Below, one piece after another: positions 32,772 to 40,869 of a stretch of DNA of 64,000 nt (the first letter of the stretch is position 1; the number at the start of each line of letters is the position of its first letter). Below the pieces are notes generated by a model. The model worked only from the letters and a program-made list of their open reading frames with translations. It was not told the origin of the DNA and did not search any database. The stretch spans positions 4,216,001-4,280,000 of the forward strand of contig NZ_JACHNE010000001.1 of NCBI RefSeq assembly GCF_014205255.1. Direction: 5' to 3'. The stretch comes from Streptomyces caelestis. Its GTDB lineage: Bacteria > Actinomycetota > Actinomycetes > Streptomycetales > Streptomycetaceae. A program made the translations under genes and the position numbers.

Positions 32772-33203
32772 ATGCGACTCGCCCTGGCCGAGGCCGCCGA
32801 GGCCGTCCGGGGCGGGGACGTCCCCGTCGGCGCCGTCGTGCTGGCCCCGGACGGCACGAGCGTGCTCGCGGCCGGACACAACGAACGCGAGGCCGGCGGC
32901 GACCCGACGGCCCACGCGGAGGTCCTCGCCCTGCGGCGGGCCGCTGCCGGACTCGGCCGGTGGCGGCTCGCCGGCTGCACCCTCGTGGTGACGCTGGAGC
33001 CCTGCACCATGTGCGCGGGCGCGATCCAGCAGTCCCGCGTCGACCGGCTCGTCTACGGCGCCCGCGACGAGAAGGCCGGCGCGGCCGGTTCCCTCTGGGA
33101 CCTCCTCCGCGACCGGCGGCTCAATCACCGGCCCGAGGTGGTCGAGGGCGTGCTCGCCGAGGAGTGCGCACAGGTGCTCACCGAGTTCTTCCGCGGCCGC
33201 TGA
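32772..33203 (+). CDS. tadA: tRNA-specific adenosine deaminase
   Basis: Converts A34 to inosine in the anticodon of tRNA-Arg(ACG); that tRNA is encoded in this window at 57.5 kb. The 143-residue protein has the zinc/catalytic motif THAE-like TAHAEV (His48, Glu50) and PCTMC (Cys78, Cys81). The ATG was chosen because the protein then begins RLALAEAAEAVRGGDVPVGA, the family's core; an upstream in-frame start could add about ten residues. Repeated GACCGGCCGGAC motifs lie in the leader. Confidence 0.94.
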   Translation: MRLALAEAAEAVRGGDVPVGAVVLAPDGTSVLAAGHNEREAGGDPTAHAEVLALRRAAAGLGRWRLAGCTLVVTLEPCTMCAGAIQQSRVDRLVYGARDEKAGAAGSLWDLLRDRRLNHRPEVVEGVLAEECAQVLTEFFRGR

Positions 33204-33248
33204 ATACCGATTTCAAAGCACGCCGCACCTTGCTGTAAGGTCTCCCTC

Positions 33249-33333
33249 GGTAGCGTGTCCGAGCGGCCGAAGGAGCTCGCCTCGAAAGCGAGTGTGGCGC
33301 AAGTCACCGAGGGTTCAAATCCCTCCGCTACCG
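33249..33333 (+). tRNA. tRNA-Ser (anticodon CGA)
   Basis: A class II tRNA. Acceptor GGTAGCG pairs with CGCTACC (33326-33332), the anticodon loop CTCGAAA gives CGA at 33283-33285, the variable arm is long, and the T loop is TTCAAAT. The discriminator is G33333; CCA is not encoded. Confidence 0.95.
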
Positions 33334-33338
33334 CTTGT

Positions 33339-33368
33339 GAAAGGCCCCGTCGTCGGACGGGGCCTTTC
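33339..33368 (+). terminator. Terminator after tRNA-Ser(CGA)
   Basis: A perfect 13-bp stem (33339-33351 with 33356-33368) with a 4-nt loop, 5 bp after the tRNA. Confidence 0.82.
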
Positions 33369-33448
33369 GTGCGATCTGCCCCTTCGGATGATCGGCCCTT
33401 CGTGCGATCATGTGCGCGTTTGGGACACCAGTGACAGGGGAGGCCGCG

Positions 33449-33625
33449 ATGGCGGTGAACGCGAAGAAGGTCGCCGTCTACGTCCTCGTGGTCTTCGCGT
33501 TGTACGTGATCATCACGGACCCGGCCAAGGCCGCGGACTACGTCCAGATAGGGTTCCAGGGCATATCGGACGCGGCCCGGGCCCTCGGCGACTTCGCCAC
33601 GTGGGTCGCCAACGGAGGAAAGTGA
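33449..33625 (+). CDS. Small single-pass membrane protein (58 residues)
   Basis: ATG 5-6 nt after GGGGAGG. The product begins MAVNAKKVAVYVLVVFALYV, one membrane helix, followed by a short amphipathic outer part (YVQIGFQGISDAARALGDFA). Its stop overlaps the ATG of the Dabb gene by 1 bp, so the two are translated together. Function unknown; similar small proteins occur at this place in other Streptomyces. Confidence 0.75.
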   Translation: MAVNAKKVAVYVLVVFALYVIITDPAKAADYVQIGFQGISDAARALGDFATWVANGGK

Positions 33626-33918
33626 TGATCCGCCACCTGGTCCTCTTCAAGCTGAACGAGGGCGTCGAGCGCGACGACCCGCGGGTCGTGAAGGGCGTCG
33701 AGGCCTTCCGCGCCCTCGACGGCACGATCCCCGAGATCCGCTTCTGGGAGCTCGGCTGGAACGTCAGCGACCGTCCCATCGCCCATGACTTCGCCATCAA
33801 CTCGGCCTTCGACGACGCGGACGCGCTGCGCCGGTACGTGGAACATCCCGACCACCAGGCGGGTGTCGCGCTGTGGCGCGAGTTCGCCACGTGGGTGATC
33901 GCCGACTACGAGTTCTGA
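33625..33918 (+). CDS. Dabb (stress-responsive A/B barrel) domain protein
   Basis: A 97-residue ferredoxin-like-fold protein: MIRHLVLFKLNEGVERDDPR, then WELGWNVSDRPIAHDFAINSAF and YVEHPDHQAG, the usual Dabb landmarks. Dabb proteins are often small monooxygenases or stress proteins of unknown substrate. ATG preceded by GGAGGAA and overlapping the small membrane-protein stop. A terminator hairpin follows immediately. Confidence 0.9.
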   Translation: MIRHLVLFKLNEGVERDDPRVVKGVEAFRALDGTIPEIRFWELGWNVSDRPIAHDFAINSAFDDADALRRYVEHPDHQAGVALWREFATWVIADYEF

Positions 33919-33930
33919 GCCCGCCGCTGC

Positions 33931-33959
33931 GAGCCCCCCGTCGTTCCGGCGGGGGGCTC
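33931..33959 (+). terminator. Terminator after the Dabb gene
   Basis: A 10-bp stem of GAGCCCCCCG with CGGGGGGCTC, 12 bp past the stop, followed by a short T-rich stretch. Confidence 0.82.
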
Positions 33960-34155
33960 TTTCCGTTGCCGGCCCGCTGCCGGACCGCTGTCGGGCTGCT
34001 ACTGGCCCGCTGTCGGCACGCATCTATGCGGTATTTCATCCCTCAACACGTAGTTATGGGGTGCTTGCACACAGTGCACATGTCTTGTGATGCTATGACC
34101 GCTTTTGATGGAAGAGTCGACGGACGGGTTGACGGATGACGAGGTGGAGTTGACC

Positions 34156-34974
34156 GTGCTGGCCAGTACCGCACCTCAGGCACCATCCTCGGAACCGGCT
34201 CCACAGCGGAGCCGCGGCGCCGACACCCGCGCCCTCACGCAGGTTCTCTTCGCACAACTCAAGGAGCTCCAGCCGGGGACGCCGGAGCACGACCGGGTGC
34301 GCGGGGCGCTCATCGAGGCCAACCTCCCGCTCGTGCGCTACGCGGCCGCCCGGTTCCGCTCCCGCAACGAGCCGATGGAGGACGTCGTCCAGGTCGGCAC
34401 CATCGGGCTCATCAACGCCATCGACCGCTTCGACCCGGACCGGGGTGTGCAGTTCCCGACGTTCGCGATGCCGACGGTGATCGGCGAGATCAAGCGCTAC
34501 TTCCGCGACAACGTCCGCACGGTCCATGTGCCGCGCCGGCTGCACGAGCTGTGGGTACAGGTCAACAGCGCGACCGAGGACCTCACGACGGCCTTCGGGC
34601 GCACCCCGACCACGGCCGAGATCGCCGAGCGGCTGCGCATCACCGAGGACGAGGTGCTGTCCTGCATCGAGGCCGGGCGGTCGTATCACGCGACCTCCCT
34701 GGAGGCCGCGCAGGAGGGCGACGGGCTGCCGGGGCTGCTGGACCGGCTCGGCTACGAGGATCCCGCGCTGGACGGGGTGGAGCACCGGGATCTCGTACGG
34801 CATCTGCTCGTACAACTGCCCGAAAGGGAGCAGCGGATCCTGCTGCTGCGGTACTACAGCAATCTCACGCAGTCTCAGATCAGTGCGGAACTCGGTGTCT
34901 CGCAGATGCATGTCTCGCGGTTGCTCGCGCGTAGCTTCCAGCGGTTGCGGTCTGCGAACCGGATCGACGCGTAG
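34156..34974 (+). CDS. sigN: RNA polymerase sigma factor, SigB/SigF group
   Basis: A stress/sporulation-type sigma factor of about 272 residues. Region 2 shows NLPLVRYAAARFRSRNEPME, split here, with DVVQVGTIGLINAIDRFDPD; regions 3 and 4 follow, and the region 4.2 helix is TQSQISAELGVSQMHVSRLL. The pair of adjacent SigB-type genes matches sigN-sigF of S. coelicolor, this being sigN by order. The start is uncertain: GTG 34156 has GGAG 6 nt upstream; ATG 34108 would add 16 residues. The 3' end is 291 bp from sigF, which has its own leader. Confidence 0.88.
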   Translation: MLASTAPQAPSSEPAPQRSRGADTRALTQVLFAQLKELQPGTPEHDRVRGALIEANLPLVRYAAARFRSRNEPMEDVVQVGTIGLINAIDRFDPDRGVQFPTFAMPTVIGEIKRYFRDNVRTVHVPRRLHELWVQVNSATEDLTTAFGRTPTTAEIAERLRITEDEVLSCIEAGRSYHATSLEAAQEGDGLPGLLDRLGYEDPALDGVEHRDLVRHLLVQLPEREQRILLLRYYSNLTQSQISAELGVSQMHVSRLLARSFQRLRSANRIDA

Positions 34975-35116
34975 CCGTGAACCTCTTCGGTACGTAACCG
35001 CAAACAGTTGCGAGTGGTAACCGCGGCGAGCGAATCGCTCATCAGGGCGGTTCCCGACAGTTGCGGGCCGAAAAGGCGTCAGACCCCTTGGTTACAGGGC
35101 GGATTGGCGTCTCAGA

Positions 35117-35154
35117 TGTCGACATGTCACTACAGCGTGTTGCCGACATGTGAC
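35117..35154. promoter_or_regulatory. Repeated CGACATGT elements upstream of sigF
   Basis: CGACATGTCAC (35120-35130) and CGACATGTGAC (35144-35154) are near-identical direct copies 24 bp apart, the first overlapping palindromes TGTCGACA and GACATGTC. They lie 110-150 bp upstream of the sigF start in otherwise non-coding DNA. Binding of a developmental regulator is inferred only from position. Confidence 0.5.
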
Positions 35155-35265
35155 ATTCTGCGGGAAGCGCGTTTGCCGGGGCTTCGGCTCCGGTATTCAG
35201 GTGAAGGCTGCGTTCCTCAGGCGGGAGCGTTCGCCGCGACCGTCCCGCGACCCAAAGGGGGTGGC

Positions 35266-36171
35266 ATGTCCGCAGAACAGGGCAGCTCGAAGGTGCTCAC
35301 GCTCGCGGAGAGCGACAAAGCTCCCCATGCTCTCGACTCACTCGGCCCCATCGACGCCGTTCCGGCCGAGCTCGTGACCGAGCCCGCGCCGGCGCTTGTG
35401 GCCACGGGGGCCATCGACACCCGCACCCTGTCCCGCTCCCTGTTCCTGCGGCTGGCCGCGCTCGACGAGGACAGCCCCGAGCGTGCGTACGTCCGTGACA
35501 CGCTGATCGAGCTCAATCTGCCGCTGGTGCGGTACGCGGCGGCGCGGTTCCGCTCCCGCAACGAGCCGATGGAGGACATCGTCCAGGTCGGCACGATCGG
35601 GCTGATCAAGGCGATCGACCGGTTCGACTGCGAACGGGGCGTCGAGTTCCCCACGTTCGCGATGCCAACCGTCGTGGGCGAGATCAAGCGGTTCTTCCGC
35701 GACACGTCGTGGTCGGTGCGGGTGCCGCGCCGGCTTCAGGAGCTGCGGCTGGCCCTGACGAAGGCCAGTGACGAGCTCTCGCAGAAGCTGGACCGCTCGC
35801 CGACGGTCACCGAACTCGCGTCGGTGCTCGGGGTGTCCGAGGAGGACGTCGTCGACGGGCTGGCGGTGGGGAACGCGTACACGGCGTCCTCGCTGGACTC
35901 CCCGGCGCCGGAGGACGACGGCGGCGAGGGCTCGCTGGCGGATCGGCTGGGGTACGAGGACAGCGCCCTGGAGGGCGTCGAGTACCGGGAGTCGCTGAAG
36001 CCGCTGCTGGCCAAACTGCCGCCCCGTGAGCGGCAGATCATCATGCTGCGGTTCTTCGCGAACATGACCCAGTCGCAGATCGGCGAGGAGGTCGGCATCT
36101 CACAGATGCACGTGTCCCGCCTGCTGACGAGGACCCTGGCGCAACTGAGGGAAGGCCTCATCTCGGACTGA
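35266..36171 (+). CDS. sigF: Sporulation sigma factor SigF
   Basis: A 301-residue SigB-type sigma factor; its S. coelicolor orthologue acts late in spore maturation. Core region 2 (RYAAARFRSRNEPMEDIVQV, GLIKAIDRFD) and region 4.2 (TQSQIGEEVGISQMHVSRLL) closely match the preceding sigN product, showing gene duplication. The first 60 residues are specific to this protein. The ATG follows AAAGGGGGTGG. The long 291-bp leader contains repeated CGACATGT elements. A strong terminator hairpin follows the stop. Confidence 0.92.
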   Translation: MSAEQGSSKVLTLAESDKAPHALDSLGPIDAVPAELVTEPAPALVATGAIDTRTLSRSLFLRLAALDEDSPERAYVRDTLIELNLPLVRYAAARFRSRNEPMEDIVQVGTIGLIKAIDRFDCERGVEFPTFAMPTVVGEIKRFFRDTSWSVRVPRRLQELRLALTKASDELSQKLDRSPTVTELASVLGVSEEDVVDGLAVGNAYTASSLDSPAPEDDGGEGSLADRLGYEDSALEGVEYRESLKPLLAKLPPRERQIIMLRFFANMTQSQIGEEVGISQMHVSRLLTRTLAQLREGLISD

Positions 36172-36177
36172 CCGCAC

Positions 36178-36210
36178 CGCGGGTCGGCGGCGACGCGCCG
36201 CCGACCCGCG
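36178..36210 (+). terminator. Terminator after sigF
   Basis: A perfect 14-bp stem (36178-36191 with 36197-36210) with a 5-nt loop, 7 bp beyond the sigF stop. Confidence 0.85.
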
Positions 36211-36514
36211 GGTGGTGGGCCGTCGACCTGCCGGTGGTGGCTCGCCTACGCGCCGGTGGTGGGTCGGGGCCGCGCCGGGGGGTGTCCGTCCTCGGAACGG
36301 CGCGATGGGGTGGGTGACCAACCAACCGTCCGTTGACGCGCCAACCGCTGCGGGCGGTCACCTCCGACACGTCCCCTTCCCGTGCGTACGCGGGTGCGGG
36401 CACGTCTCGGCCCGGGCGCGGCCTCCCGCTCAGCTGCCGCAGGCCGCCGCGCTGCGGACCCACCCGGCACCAGCGACACCGCCGGGTTCCAGGCGAGTCA
36501 CAGCACGGTCAACG
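36211..36514. other. Intergenic region downstream of sigF
   Basis: About 300 bp with no convincing gene. The first 60 bp contain three imperfect 22-bp units built on GGTGGTGG. Frames here are short and lack ribosome binding sites. It separates sigF from the convergent small membrane-protein gene. Confidence 0.5.
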
Positions 36515-36709
36515 TCACCCCAGCGCCAGCCAGGCCACCGCCGCGACGACCGCGACGGCGACGACGACGCCGATGATGAGACCGATGCGCGGGCCGCCAC
36601 TCGTCGTCGCGGCCTGCCGCCCCTGCGGCGCCTCGTCGACGAACGCGCGGAACATCTGGGTGCTGCCGGCGGGGTCGTGATTGCCCTGGGGGGCCTGGTT
36701 GTTAGCCAT
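36515..36709 (-). CDS. Small tail-anchored membrane protein (64 residues)
   Basis: Begins MANNQAPQGNHDPAGSTQMF, with a polar N-terminus of about 40 residues followed by one C-terminal membrane helix (IGLIIGVVVAVAVVAAVAWL) and two residues, the layout of a tail-anchored protein. Function unknown. ATG chosen because the upstream extension is not protein-like. It is divergent from the MarR-MFS-YceI operon. Confidence 0.75.
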   Translation of the reverse strand: MANNQAPQGNHDPAGSTQMFRAFVDEAPQGRQAATTSGGPRIGLIIGVVVAVAVVAAVAWLALG

Positions 36710-36893
36710 GGCCCGAGACCCTAGCGAAAACGCCGGGGCTCCCCAAGTGGGGGTTGGCATTCCGTTCGGTCCCGCCCCACCCCGGCCGCCAGGCGCACCA
36801 CCTGCACATTTACTACCGCAATACTTGCCTTTGCCAAGTTTTTATGCCGCACCTCCCTCTTTTATTTGCCTGCAGCAACCAATAGATCCTATG

Positions 36894-36908
36894 GTTGCCC
36901 TAAGCAAC
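36894..36908. promoter_or_regulatory. Inverted repeat upstream of marR (putative MarR operator)
   Basis: GTTGC (36894-36898) and GCAAC (36904-36908) flank CCTAA, 16 bp before the marR start, at the end of an AT-rich stretch (about 36805-36910) unusual for this DNA. Position suggests autoregulation by the MarR protein. Confidence 0.55.
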
Positions 36909-36924
36909 GAAAGCGGGAGGTGTC

Positions 36925-37413
36925 ATGGCCGAGAGGGCGCAGTACGAAGAGCTGGTCCGCCAGTTCAGTGCCTTCGGTGCCGTGAAGCGGGAGCTCGGCC
37001 GGACCATGCCGGCCGACTGCCCCGGCGGTTCGGCGGCCGTTCTGACTCTGCTCGGCCGCCACGGCGACATGCGCATGAGCAAGCTCGCCGAGCTGCTCGC
37101 GGTGGACATGTCGGTCACCAGCCGCCATGTCGCGCACGTCGTGGCCAGGGGCTGGATCGAACGCTCCCCCGACCCCGCGGACAAGCGCTCCCGCATCCTG
37201 CGCCTCACGCCCGCGGGCCACGCACAGCTCGACGAGCTGTCCCGTCGGACCACCGAGGTCCTCGCCGAGCGCCTGAGCGACTGGACCGACGAGGACGTCG
37301 GCCGGCTCACGGACCTGATGGCGCGGCTGAGGGAGAGCTTCGACTGCCGGCCCGCGCCCCGGGCGGCACCACCCGCTGTCGCACAGACCACCCGTACACC
37401 CGCAAGCACGTAA
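36925..37413 (+). CDS. MarR-family transcriptional regulator
   Basis: A 162-residue winged-helix regulator: GDMRMSKLAELLAVDMSVTS is the HTH, and the wing reads RSPDPADKRSRILRLTPAG. The C-terminal 20 residues are Pro/Ala/Thr-rich. ATG with GGGAGG 4 nt upstream. It precedes the MFS exporter by 13 bp, so it probably represses its own operon and is relieved by an export substrate. Confidence 0.93.
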   Translation: MAERAQYEELVRQFSAFGAVKRELGRTMPADCPGGSAAVLTLLGRHGDMRMSKLAELLAVDMSVTSRHVAHVVARGWIERSPDPADKRSRILRLTPAGHAQLDELSRRTTEVLAERLSDWTDEDVGRLTDLMARLRESFDCRPAPRAAPPAVAQTTRTPAST

Positions 37414-37426
37414 GAAAAGGAAGCCC

Positions 37427-39961
37427 ATGGCAACGACCACACCAGCCGGTGTGCGGGCTCATGCCAAGCACGGGGGAGGCTCCCACGGCTCCACCGGCGG
37501 CGGCGCTCCGATGACGCACCGGCAGATCATGGAGGCCCTCACCGGCCTCCTGCTCGGCATGTTCGTCGCGATCCTGTCCTCGACGATCGTCTCCAACGCC
37601 CTGCCCCGGATCATCGGCGACCTCGGCGGCGGCCAGAGCGCCTACACCTGGGTCGTGACCGCGTCCCTGCTGACGATGACCGCGTCCACGCCGCTGTGGG
37701 GCAAGCTCGCCGACCTGTTCTCCAAGAAGCTGCTGATCCAGCTCGCGCTCGTCGTGTTCGTCCTGGGGTCGGCGGCGGCCGGCATGTCCCAGAACCCGGG
37801 CACGCTCATCACGTTCCGCGCGGTCCAGGGCATCGGCATGGGCGGTCTGTCCGCGCTGGCCCAGATCATCATGGCGGCGATGATCTCGCCGCGTGAGCGC
37901 GGGCGTTACAACGGCTACCTGGGCGCCGTCTTCGCCACGGCCATGGTCGGCGGCCCGCTGGTCGGCGGTGTCATCACCGACACCGACTGGCTCGGCTGGC
38001 GCTGGTGCTTCTACGTCGGCGTGCCCTTCGCCGTGATCGCCCTGATCGTGCTCCAGAAGACCCTGCACCTGCCTGTGGTCAAGCGGAAGGTCAAGGTCGA
38101 CTGGGCCGGTGCCTTCTTCATCACCGCGGCCGTCAGCCTGCTGCTGGTCTGGGTGACCTTCGCCGGTGACAAGTACGACTGGGTGTCGTGGCAGACGTAC
38201 GCGATGGTCGGCGGCTCGGTCGTGCTGCTGGCGCTGTTCGTCCTGATCGAGGCGAAGGCGAGCGAGCCGATCATCCCGCTGCGGCTGTTCCGCAACCGGA
38301 CCATCGCGCTGGCGTCGCTGGCCTCGCTGTTCGTCGGTGTCGCGATGTTCGCGGGGACCGTCTTCTTCAGCCAGTACTTCCAGCTGGCCCGGGACAAGTC
38401 GCCGACGATGTCCGGTGTCATGACGATCCCGATGATCGCGGGTCTGTTCGTCTCCTCCACCGTCTCCGGCCAGGTCATCACCCGGACCGGGCGCTGGAAG
38501 GCGTGGCTGGTCGCCGGTGGCGTGCTGGTGACCGCGGGTCTCGGGCTGCTGGGCACGATCCGGTACGACACCGAGTACTGGCACATAGCGATCTTCATGG
38601 CGCTGCTGGGCCTGGGCATCGGCATGATGATGCAGAACCTGGTGCTGTGCACGCAGAACCAGGTGGAGCCGGGTGATCTCGGCGCCGCCAGCTCCACGGT
38701 GACCTTCTTCCGGTCCCTGGGCGGTGCGGTGGGAGTCTCGGCGCTCGGCGCGGTCCTCGGCAACAAGATCACCGACTATGTGAAGGACGGCCTCGCCGAC
38801 CTCGGCGGCAAGGGCGCGGCCCTCGGCCACGCCGGCACGGGCGGGGGCGGCATCCCCGACCTCAACGCGATGCCCGCGCCGATCCGCACCGTCGTGGAGA
38901 GCGCCTACGGCCACGGTGTCGCCGACGTGTTCCTCTACTCGGCTCCGCTGGCGCTGCTCGCGCTGCTGGTGTCGCTGTTCATCAAGGAGGTCCCGTTGAA
39001 GACGAAGGGTGGGCTGGCACAGGCCGCGGACACCGACACCCGCGCGGAAGCTCCCGACGAGGCTCCCGCCGGGGAGAAGGCGAGGCCGAGCTGGGCCGTG
39101 GCGGACGCCGAGACCGCCGACGGCACCGGGCCCGAGGGCACGCAGCGGCTCGCCGCCGTCGCCACGGCGGCCCGGGCCGAGCAGCCCGCGTCCGGTGCGC
39201 GCGGTGTGCCGGTCCGCGGCTTCGTCCGCGGCAACGAGAGCGCGCCCGTGCCGCGGGCCGCCGTCACGCTGATCTCGCTGGCCGGGCGTCAGCTGGGCCG
39301 GTCCGTGGCGCAGGCCGACGGCTCCTATGCCCTCGACGCGCCGGGCACCGGGTCGTACGTGCTGATCGCCTCCGCCGACGGCTACCAGCCGCAGGCGTCC
39401 ACGGTCGTGGTGAACGGCGAGCCGGTCGCCTACGACATCCTGCTCAGCGGTACCAGCGGGCTGACCGGCCTGGTGCGGGCCACCGAGGGCGGGCAGCCGG
39501 TCAAGGACGCGATGGTGATCGTGACCGATGTGCGCGGGGATCTGCTGGCCGCCCAGGCCACCGGTGAGCAGGGCGAGTTCTCCTTCGCCGAGCTGGTGCC
39601 GGGTGCGGTGACCGTCGCGGTGAACGCCACCGGCTACCGGCCGCACGCCCTGCCCGTCGAGGTGGGCGGCGCCGGGGTCACCCGGGTCGAGATCGACCTG
39701 GACGCGGGCGCCCGAGTCCAGGGTGTCGTCCGCGCTCCGCACGGCCCGCTGGCCGACGCCCGGGTGACGCTGGTCGACCAGGCGGGCAACGTCGTCGGCT
39801 CGGCCACGACCGGCACGGACGGGGCGTACGCCTTCACCGACCTGGACGGCGGCGAGTACACCGTCATCGCCACGGGCTACCCGCCGGTGGCCACCGCCCT
39901 GACGGTCACGGGCCGCGGCACCGACGCCCACGACATCGAACTCGCCCACCCCGGCGAGTAG
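37427..39961 (+). CDS. DHA2 MFS exporter fused to three carboxypeptidase-regulatory-like domains
   Basis: An 844-residue protein. Residues about 30-525 form a 14-helix drug:H+ antiporter of the EmrB/QacA group, with FSKKLLIQLALVVF and RAVQGIGMGGLSALAQI among its motifs. The remaining 300 residues are three beta-sandwich repeats of the carboxypeptidase-regulatory/Cna-B-like type, each with an AxVTLxxxxG strand, a DGxYAF/DGSYAL turn and a YTVIATGY/YVLIASADGY end. Such domains are rare on MFS proteins and would hang on the cytoplasmic side if the helix count is 14. Operon with marR upstream and the YceI protein downstream. Confidence 0.92.
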   Translation: MATTTPAGVRAHAKHGGGSHGSTGGGAPMTHRQIMEALTGLLLGMFVAILSSTIVSNALPRIIGDLGGGQSAYTWVVTASLLTMTASTPLWGKLADLFSKKLLIQLALVVFVLGSAAAGMSQNPGTLITFRAVQGIGMGGLSALAQIIMAAMISPRERGRYNGYLGAVFATAMVGGPLVGGVITDTDWLGWRWCFYVGVPFAVIALIVLQKTLHLPVVKRKVKVDWAGAFFITAAVSLLLVWVTFAGDKYDWVSWQTYAMVGGSVVLLALFVLIEAKASEPIIPLRLFRNRTIALASLASLFVGVAMFAGTVFFSQYFQLARDKSPTMSGVMTIPMIAGLFVSSTVSGQVITRTGRWKAWLVAGGVLVTAGLGLLGTIRYDTEYWHIAIFMALLGLGIGMMMQNLVLCTQNQVEPGDLGAASSTVTFFRSLGGAVGVSALGAVLGNKITDYVKDGLADLGGKGAALGHAGTGGGGIPDLNAMPAPIRTVVESAYGHGVADVFLYSAPLALLALLVSLFIKEVPLKTKGGLAQAADTDTRAEAPDEAPAGEKARPSWAVADAETADGTGPEGTQRLAAVATAARAEQPASGARGVPVRGFVRGNESAPVPRAAVTLISLAGRQLGRSVAQADGSYALDAPGTGSYVLIASADGYQPQASTVVVNGEPVAYDILLSGTSGLTGLVRATEGGQPVKDAMVIVTDVRGDLLAAQATGEQGEFSFAELVPGAVTVAVNATGYRPHALPVEVGGAGVTRVEIDLDAGARVQGVVRAPHGPLADARVTLVDQAGNVVGSATTGTDGAYAFTDLDGGEYTVIATGYPPVATALTVTGRGTDAHDIELAHPGE

Positions 39962-40050
39962 GACAAGCCCCGGCCCGTGGCGGTGGGCGCGCTCCGAGCG
40001 GAGGCGCGTCCGCTGCCGCGGGCCGGTTTCTTTTCGAGGAGTTAGCTGAG

Positions 40051-40869
40051 ATGGGACTGACCGCGAGGATCCGTACCCGGGACGGTTGGGCCGTGTCGCA
40101 CGCGGTCGTCACCGTGGCCGACATGACCGGCGCGCAGGTGCTGCGTGCCGAGGCCGACGCGGAGGGCGCCGTACGGGACGCGACGCCGCTTCAGCCGGGG
40201 GCGTACACCGTCATCGTCACCGCCGTCGGGTACGCGCCCGCGGCCTCCAGCGCGATCGTCACGGCGAGCCGGGCCGAGGTCGGCACGGTGACGCTGGCCC
40301 GGCAGGGCGGCACCGAGCTGCCGCCGCCGGGGCCGTGGACGATCGACCCGGTGCACTCCAGCGTGGCCGCCGTGGCACAGCACCTGGGCATCTCCAGCGT
40401 GCACGGCCGGTTCACGGAGTTCTCCGGCTCGATCGAGATCGCCCCGGACGACGTCACCAAGTCCCGTGTGGAGGCGGTGATCCGGGCCGCGTCCGTCGAC
40501 ACCGGCAACGGCATGCGCGACGGGCACCTGAAGTCGCCGGACTTCCTGGACGTGGAGCGGTTCCCCGAGATCACCTACCGGTCCACGGGGCTCACGGCGG
40601 CCGGGTCCGACCGGTGGACGGTCCATGGCGAGCTGGGCATGCACGGCGTGGTCCGGCCGGTCGACCTGGACCTGGCCTACCTCGGCACGGGCCCGGACCC
40701 GTGGGGCGGCACCCGCGCGGCGTTCCGCGCCACGACCGAACTGCACCGCGAGGACTTCGCGATGAACTACAACCAGGTCCTGCAGGCGGGCATCGCCGCC
40801 ATCGGCACGACGCTCAGGGTGGAGCTGGACATCCAGGCCGTGCAGGGCGAGTCACTTCCGGCTGCCTGA
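40051..40869 (+). CDS. YceI-family protein with N-terminal regulatory-like beta-sandwich
   Basis: A 272-residue protein. Residues about 1-85 are a carboxypeptidase-regulatory-like domain (AVVTVADMTGAQVLRAEADA, PGAYTVIVTAVGYAPA) akin to those on the neighbouring exporter. Residues about 95-265 are a YceI lipocalin-like barrel (GPWTIDPVHSSVAAVAQHLG, HLKSPDFLDVERFPEITYRS, LGMHGVVRPVDLDLAY) known to bind isoprenoid-type lipids. No signal peptide, so it is cytoplasmic, unlike E. coli YceI. ATG with GAGGAG upstream. The 3' end overlaps the converging GAF-ANTAR gene by 18 bp. Confidence 0.92.
   Translation: MGLTARIRTRDGWAVSHAVVTVADMTGAQVLRAEADAEGAVRDATPLQPGAYTVIVTAVGYAPAASSAIVTASRAEVGTVTLARQGGTELPPPGPWTIDPVHSSVAAVAQHLGISSVHGRFTEFSGSIEIAPDDVTKSRVEAVIRAASVDTGNGMRDGHLKSPDFLDVERFPEITYRSTGLTAAGSDRWTVHGELGMHGVVRPVDLDLAYLGTGPDPWGGTRAAFRATTELHREDFAMNYNQVLQAGIAAIGTTLRVELDIQAVQGESLPAA

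Noticed and set aside
37307..39949. Long minus-strand frame opposite the MFS fusion gene
   Set aside because: Low-complexity His/Asp/Gln/Arg translation typical of antisense GC-rich DNA; the plus strand is a clear transporter.
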